64,000 nucleotides of DNA, from the NCBI RefSeq assembly GCF_000219725.1, contig NC_015732.1, positions 558,001 to 622,000 on the forward strand, in the 5' to 3' direction. The stretch comes from Gracilinema caldarium DSM 7334. Lineage in GTDB: Bacteria; Spirochaetota; Spirochaetia; Treponematales; Breznakiellaceae. Made by a program: the position numbers and the translations under genes. Below, piece after piece: positions 61,030 through 64,000 of this stretch (position 1 is its first letter; each line of letters starts with the position of its first letter). The notes below the pieces were generated by a model, which was not told the origin of the DNA, did no database searches, and saw only the letters and a list, made by a program, of their open reading frames with translations.

Positions 61030-62667
61030 TTAAATTTGCAGGCGTTCCGCGTGGTGATATGCTTCGGCGCGAAGTTCCTTGACCGACTCATCTTTCAGGT
61101 AGTCATCGAAGGGCATCATCCGGTCAATCAGCTTGCCGCCGGGCAGAATCTCAACAATCCGGTTGGCAATGGACTGGATAAACTCATGGTCGTGGGAATT
61201 AAAGAGGACCACCCCCGTAAAGGCTTCGAGCCCTTCGTTCAGAGCTGTGATGGCTTCCAGGTCCAGGTGGTTGGTAGGCTCATCCATAATGAGCACATTG
61301 GCTCCTGAAAGCATCATTTTGGAAAGGAGACAGCGGACTTTCTCGCCTCCCGAAAGCACATTCACGGGCTTCAGAGCTTCATCGCCTGAAAAAAGCATCC
61401 GTCCCAGGAAACTGCGCACATAGGTATCATCCTGGTCCGGTGAATACTGTTTGAGCCAATCCGTGATGGACAGGTCAGAATTAAAGTAACGGCTGTTTTC
61501 TTTAGGAAAGTAGGAAAAACTTACCGTCTGCCCCCAGTAATAATCCCCCGAATCTGCCTTCTGCTCTCCGGCGATGATTTCGAAGAAAGCAGTTTTAGAT
61601 TGATGTTCAGCGCCGACAAAGGCGATTTTATCACCCCGGTTCACAATAATGGAAAAATCCTGCAGGAGGATTGTATCGGGGGTTCGGTAATTGAGTTTTT
61701 CGACCCTGAGGACGTTATTGCCGATTTCCCGGTTTGGCTTAAAGGCCACATAGGGGAACTTTCGGCTGGTGACGGGTATGTTTTCCAGATCGAGTTTTTC
61801 CAACACCTTTTTCCGGCTTGTAGCCTGCCGGCTCTTCGAGGCATTGGATGCAAAACGCTGAATGAATTCCTTAAGTTCTTTGGCCTTTTCTTCCCGTTTT
61901 TTAAGCTGTTCCCGGGCTTGCCGCTGCAGCATCTGGCTCATCTGGTACCAGAAATCATAGTTACCCGAATAGAGGGTGATGCGGCCATAGTCGATATCAC
62001 AGATGTGGGTACAGACCGTGTTCAGGAAGTGCCGGTCATGGGATACGACGATAACCGTATTGGGGAAATCGATGAGAAAATCCTCGAGCCAGGTGATGGA
62101 CTCCAGGTCAAGACCGTTGGTAGGCTCGTCAAGGAGCAGAATATCCGGATTTCCGAAGAGAGCCTGGGCGAGCAAGACCCGGACTTTTCGGGATTCATCC
62201 AGGTCGGACATCATTTTGGTATGGTCTTCTTCATCGAGACCGAGGCCTGAAAGCATCTGGCTCGCCTGAGCTTCCGCTTCCCAGCCGCCCAGTTCGGCAA
62301 ATTCAGCTTCCAGCTCTCCTGCCCGGATACCATCTTCATCGCTCATCGATTCTTTTGCATAGAGGGTTTCCCGCTCTTTCATGATCTGGTACAGTTTAGG
62401 ATAGCCCATGAGGACCGTTTCCATGACCGAATAGGCTTCGAAAGCGAAGTGGTCCTGCTTTAATACGGCGATCCGTTCGCCGGGGGTAACGATAATGTCA
62501 CCCTTGTCATGTTCAAGTTCCCCGGATAGTACTTTAAGAAATGTGGATTTTCCTGCTCCGTTTGCACCGATAATGCCATAACAGTTGCCAGGGGTGAATT
62601 TAAGGTTCACATCCTTAAAAAGGACCCGTTCGCCAAAGGCGAGGCTGAGATCAGTAACCGTAATCAC
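61030..62667 (-). CDS. ABC-F family ATPase (YbiT-like)
   Basis: This is a 545-residue cytoplasmic double ATPase. NBD1: GANGAGKSTFLKVLSG (~35-50), a divergent signature region (MSDLDESRKVRVLLAQALF, ~156), and Walker B ILLLDEPTNGLDLES. A charged linker (QARQQLKK..., ~245-270) is followed by NBD2 with an altered P-loop (VGAEHQSKTAFF, ~355), LSGGEKVRCLLS (~437) and VLIMDEPTNHLDLE (~458). ABC-F proteins bind the ribosomal E site and act on translation; the divergent NBD1 signature is typical of the YbiT branch. It follows the helicase gene by 12 nt. Confidence 0.92.
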   Translation of the reverse strand: MITVTDLSLAFGERVLFKDVNLKFTPGNCYGIIGANGAGKSTFLKVLSGELEHDKGDIIVTPGERIAVLKQDHFAFEAYSVMETVLMGYPKLYQIMKERETLYAKESMSDEDGIRAGELEAEFAELGGWEAEAQASQMLSGLGLDEEDHTKMMSDLDESRKVRVLLAQALFGNPDILLLDEPTNGLDLESITWLEDFLIDFPNTVIVVSHDRHFLNTVCTHICDIDYGRITLYSGNYDFWYQMSQMLQRQAREQLKKREEKAKELKEFIQRFASNASKSRQATSRKKVLEKLDLENIPVTSRKFPYVAFKPNREIGNNVLRVEKLNYRTPDTILLQDFSIIVNRGDKIAFVGAEHQSKTAFFEIIAGEQKADSGDYYWGQTVSFSYFPKENSRYFNSDLSITDWLKQYSPDQDDTYVRSFLGRMLFSGDEALKPVNVLSGGEKVRCLLSKMMLSGANVLIMDEPTNHLDLEAITALNEGLEAFTGVVLFNSHDHEFIQSIANRIVEILPGGKLIDRMMPFDDYLKDESVKELRAEAYHHAERLQI

Positions 62668-62679
62668 TAAAAAACTCCT

Positions 62680-64000
62680 TTACTTACGCCCTTTGAACAG
62701 GCTGAGCAGTCTGCTTAAAATGCCCCTCTTCTTACTAGAGCCTTCTTTTTGTTGAGCTGAAACCTTGGGCGTTGTTTTACTCTGCAGGGCTTTGCGGTTT
62801 TTCCCTGCACTGGCTTTAGGTGCCCTTGTTCCTTCCTGAGCTTCAGATGATTCTGCCCGGTATTTACGTTTATAATAAGCAAGCCGTTCTTCAAACGTCA
62901 GATGTGCCAGATTTGGTTTGGCTGCGGTTTTCTCACGGGGGGCAGGAGTCCCTGCAACTTGTCCCTGATCGTGACGCTGAGGCTGTCGGACTGGGTGTTG
63001 TCCGTTTTTCTCCTTTGCGACGGATGAACGGGAGGGCTGTTTCTTGGCCTTGCCTCTGCCCTCTGATAGAGCTTGCCCTTCACCTTCACCGGTGCGTACC
63101 GGTTTTTGCCGCATGGGTCGTCCATGGTCACGCCGTTCTTCCTTGGCTCTGCCCTTAGCCGGCCCTCTGCCGCGACCAGATCCGGATCGTTCATATCCGC
63201 TGTCATCATAGGTGTCGGTTCGGATATGCATGCCCTCACTTTTGTCTTCACCATAGAGCTCTTCCGAAGCGATCTGTGAGGGAATCTTGGCTCCCAGATA
63301 TTTTTCTATGGCCGGCAGTTCGTATACATCCTGTTCACTGGCCAGGCTGATAGCAATGCCGGTTTTCCCGGCCCGGGCTGTTCTGCCGATACGATGGACA
63401 TAGTTTTCCGCTTCATTTGGCAGGTCATAATTGATAACCATCGCAAGCCCTTCGATATCAAGGCCCCGGGCGGCCACATCGGTGGCTACCAGGTAGCGGG
63501 TCTTGCCGGCCTTTACATCATCAATAATCTTAAGCCGTTTCACCTGGGGCAGGTCGCCGATGATGAACTCACAGGGAATATCGTTAATCCTGAGCCGCTT
63601 TGCTACAATTTCTGCATATTTCTTGGTATTACAGAAAATAATAGCACTTTCAGGTTGCCGCTGTTTCAGGATGCCGAGGAGCAGTTTCATCTTCTCATCC
63701 CCGGGAACGTGATATAAAAGCTGTTCAATTTCATCAACCGTCACCTGTTCCGGGGTAATTTCAATTTCCAGAGGATCCTTGGTGTATTCCCAGGCAAGGT
63801 TTTTTACCCAGGCGTTCAGGGTGGCACTGAACAGCATGGTTTGCCGCCGGTCTACTGGGGGAACCACTTTAATGAGCTTCCGCAGATCCGGGTAAAAGCC
63901 CATATCAAACATCCGGTCTGCTTCATCCAATACGAGGAAGGCGAGATCCATCAGGTTCATCTGACCTGAGCCATTCAGATCCAAAACACGGCCAGGGGTT
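62680..64000 (-). CDS. DEAD-box RNA helicase (5' cut by window end)
   Basis: The frame is open to the last full codon at 63999 (TPGRVLDLNG..., helicase motif Ib), so the start lies beyond the window. It shows motif II VLDEADRMFDMGF, motif III SATL, IIFCNTKKYAEI, motif V ATDVAARGLDIEG and motif VI YVHRIGRTARAG. The last ~180 residues are a basic tail rich in Arg, Lys, Gly, Ser and Gln that probably binds RNA. RhlE-like in motif order. It unwinds RNA, for instance in ribosome assembly. The missing part is RecA domain 1 with the Q and Walker A motifs. Confidence 0.95.
   Translation of the reverse strand, partial: TPGRVLDLNGSGQMNLMDLAFLVLDEADRMFDMGFYPDLRKLIKVVPPVDRRQTMLFSATLNAWVKNLAWEYTKDPLEIEITPEQVTVDEIEQLLYHVPGDEKMKLLLGILKQRQPESAIIFCNTKKYAEIVAKRLRINDIPCEFIIGDLPQVKRLKIIDDVKAGKTRYLVATDVAARGLDIEGLAMVINYDLPNEAENYVHRIGRTARAGKTGIAISLASEQDVYELPAIEKYLGAKIPSQIASEELYGEDKSEGMHIRTDTYDDSGYERSGSGRGRGPAKGRAKEERRDHGRPMRQKPVRTGEGEGQALSEGRGKAKKQPSRSSVAKEKNGQHPVRQPQRHDQGQVAGTPAPREKTAAKPNLAHLTFEERLAYYKRKYRAESSEAQEGTRAPKASAGKNRKALQSKTTPKVSAQQKEGSSKKRGILSRLLSLFKGRK

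Overview
The window reads as a spirochaete chromosome, most likely a treponeme (Treponema/Gracilinema type). The evidence is the combination of a short SMC, a large acyl-CoA dehydratase activase, HisKA_2 kinases, ThrH, an EpsC-type serine acetyltransferase, Era and a GC-moderate housekeeping backbone. Genus-level placement is inference. No rRNA, tRNA or CRISPR array was seen.

1-17014 is a surface-polysaccharide locus built from parts of different composition. 1-2137 holds a CMP-acylsugar type set: a partial Gfo/Idh/MocA oxidoreductase, a NeuA-like cytidylyltransferase and an SDR. 2231-7673 holds assembly and transfer genes: a GT-C-like membrane protein, a Wzx flippase, a Wzy-like polymerase broken by a one-base indel, and a GT-B-like transferase. 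7753-14715 is strikingly AT-rich and looks like a complete transferred cassette for an amidino derivative of N-acetyl-L-fucosamine: amidotransferase, HisH/HisF-like pair, FnlA, FnlB, FnlC and a WbuB-like transferase. 14728-19353 makes dTDP-L-rhamnose (rfbA, rfbC, rfbD, rfbB). Two toxin-antitoxin modules, one with a half-deleted toxin, separate rfbD from rfbB.

19354-25561 is an eroded accessory or defence-type island: a broken TIGR04255-like gene, a DUF262/DUF1524 (GmrSD-like) protein, a scar made of rfbB pieces, an IS1380 transposase remnant, and a 5'-truncated Swt1-HEPN/DUF499 ATPase. The ATPase runs within 2 nt of a sugar/nucleoside-type ABC transporter operon (25564-29819).

29970-53572 is mostly housekeeping: Na/Pi symporter, MBL hydrolase, DbpA-type RNA-binding protein, GNAT, enolase, split chromate transporter, two histidine kinases flanking a MenA-type prenyltransferase, acyl-CoA dehydratase activase, patatin, serine acetyltransferase, Era, ThrH, SerS and BirA. 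A third TA module sits between birA and smc inside a 29-bp direct repeat. After smc come an anchored protein, a TPR lipoprotein, a fourth TA module overlapping a secreted thermonuclease gene, an ABC-F ATPase and a DEAD-box helicase cut by the window end.

Two patterns cut across the window. Accessory modules are bordered by second copies of neighbouring host sequence (rfbD end, rfbB pieces, birA-smc spacer). Several genes without a Shine-Dalgarno have a promoter -10 box ending 7-10 nt before the start codon, which suggests leaderless mRNAs.
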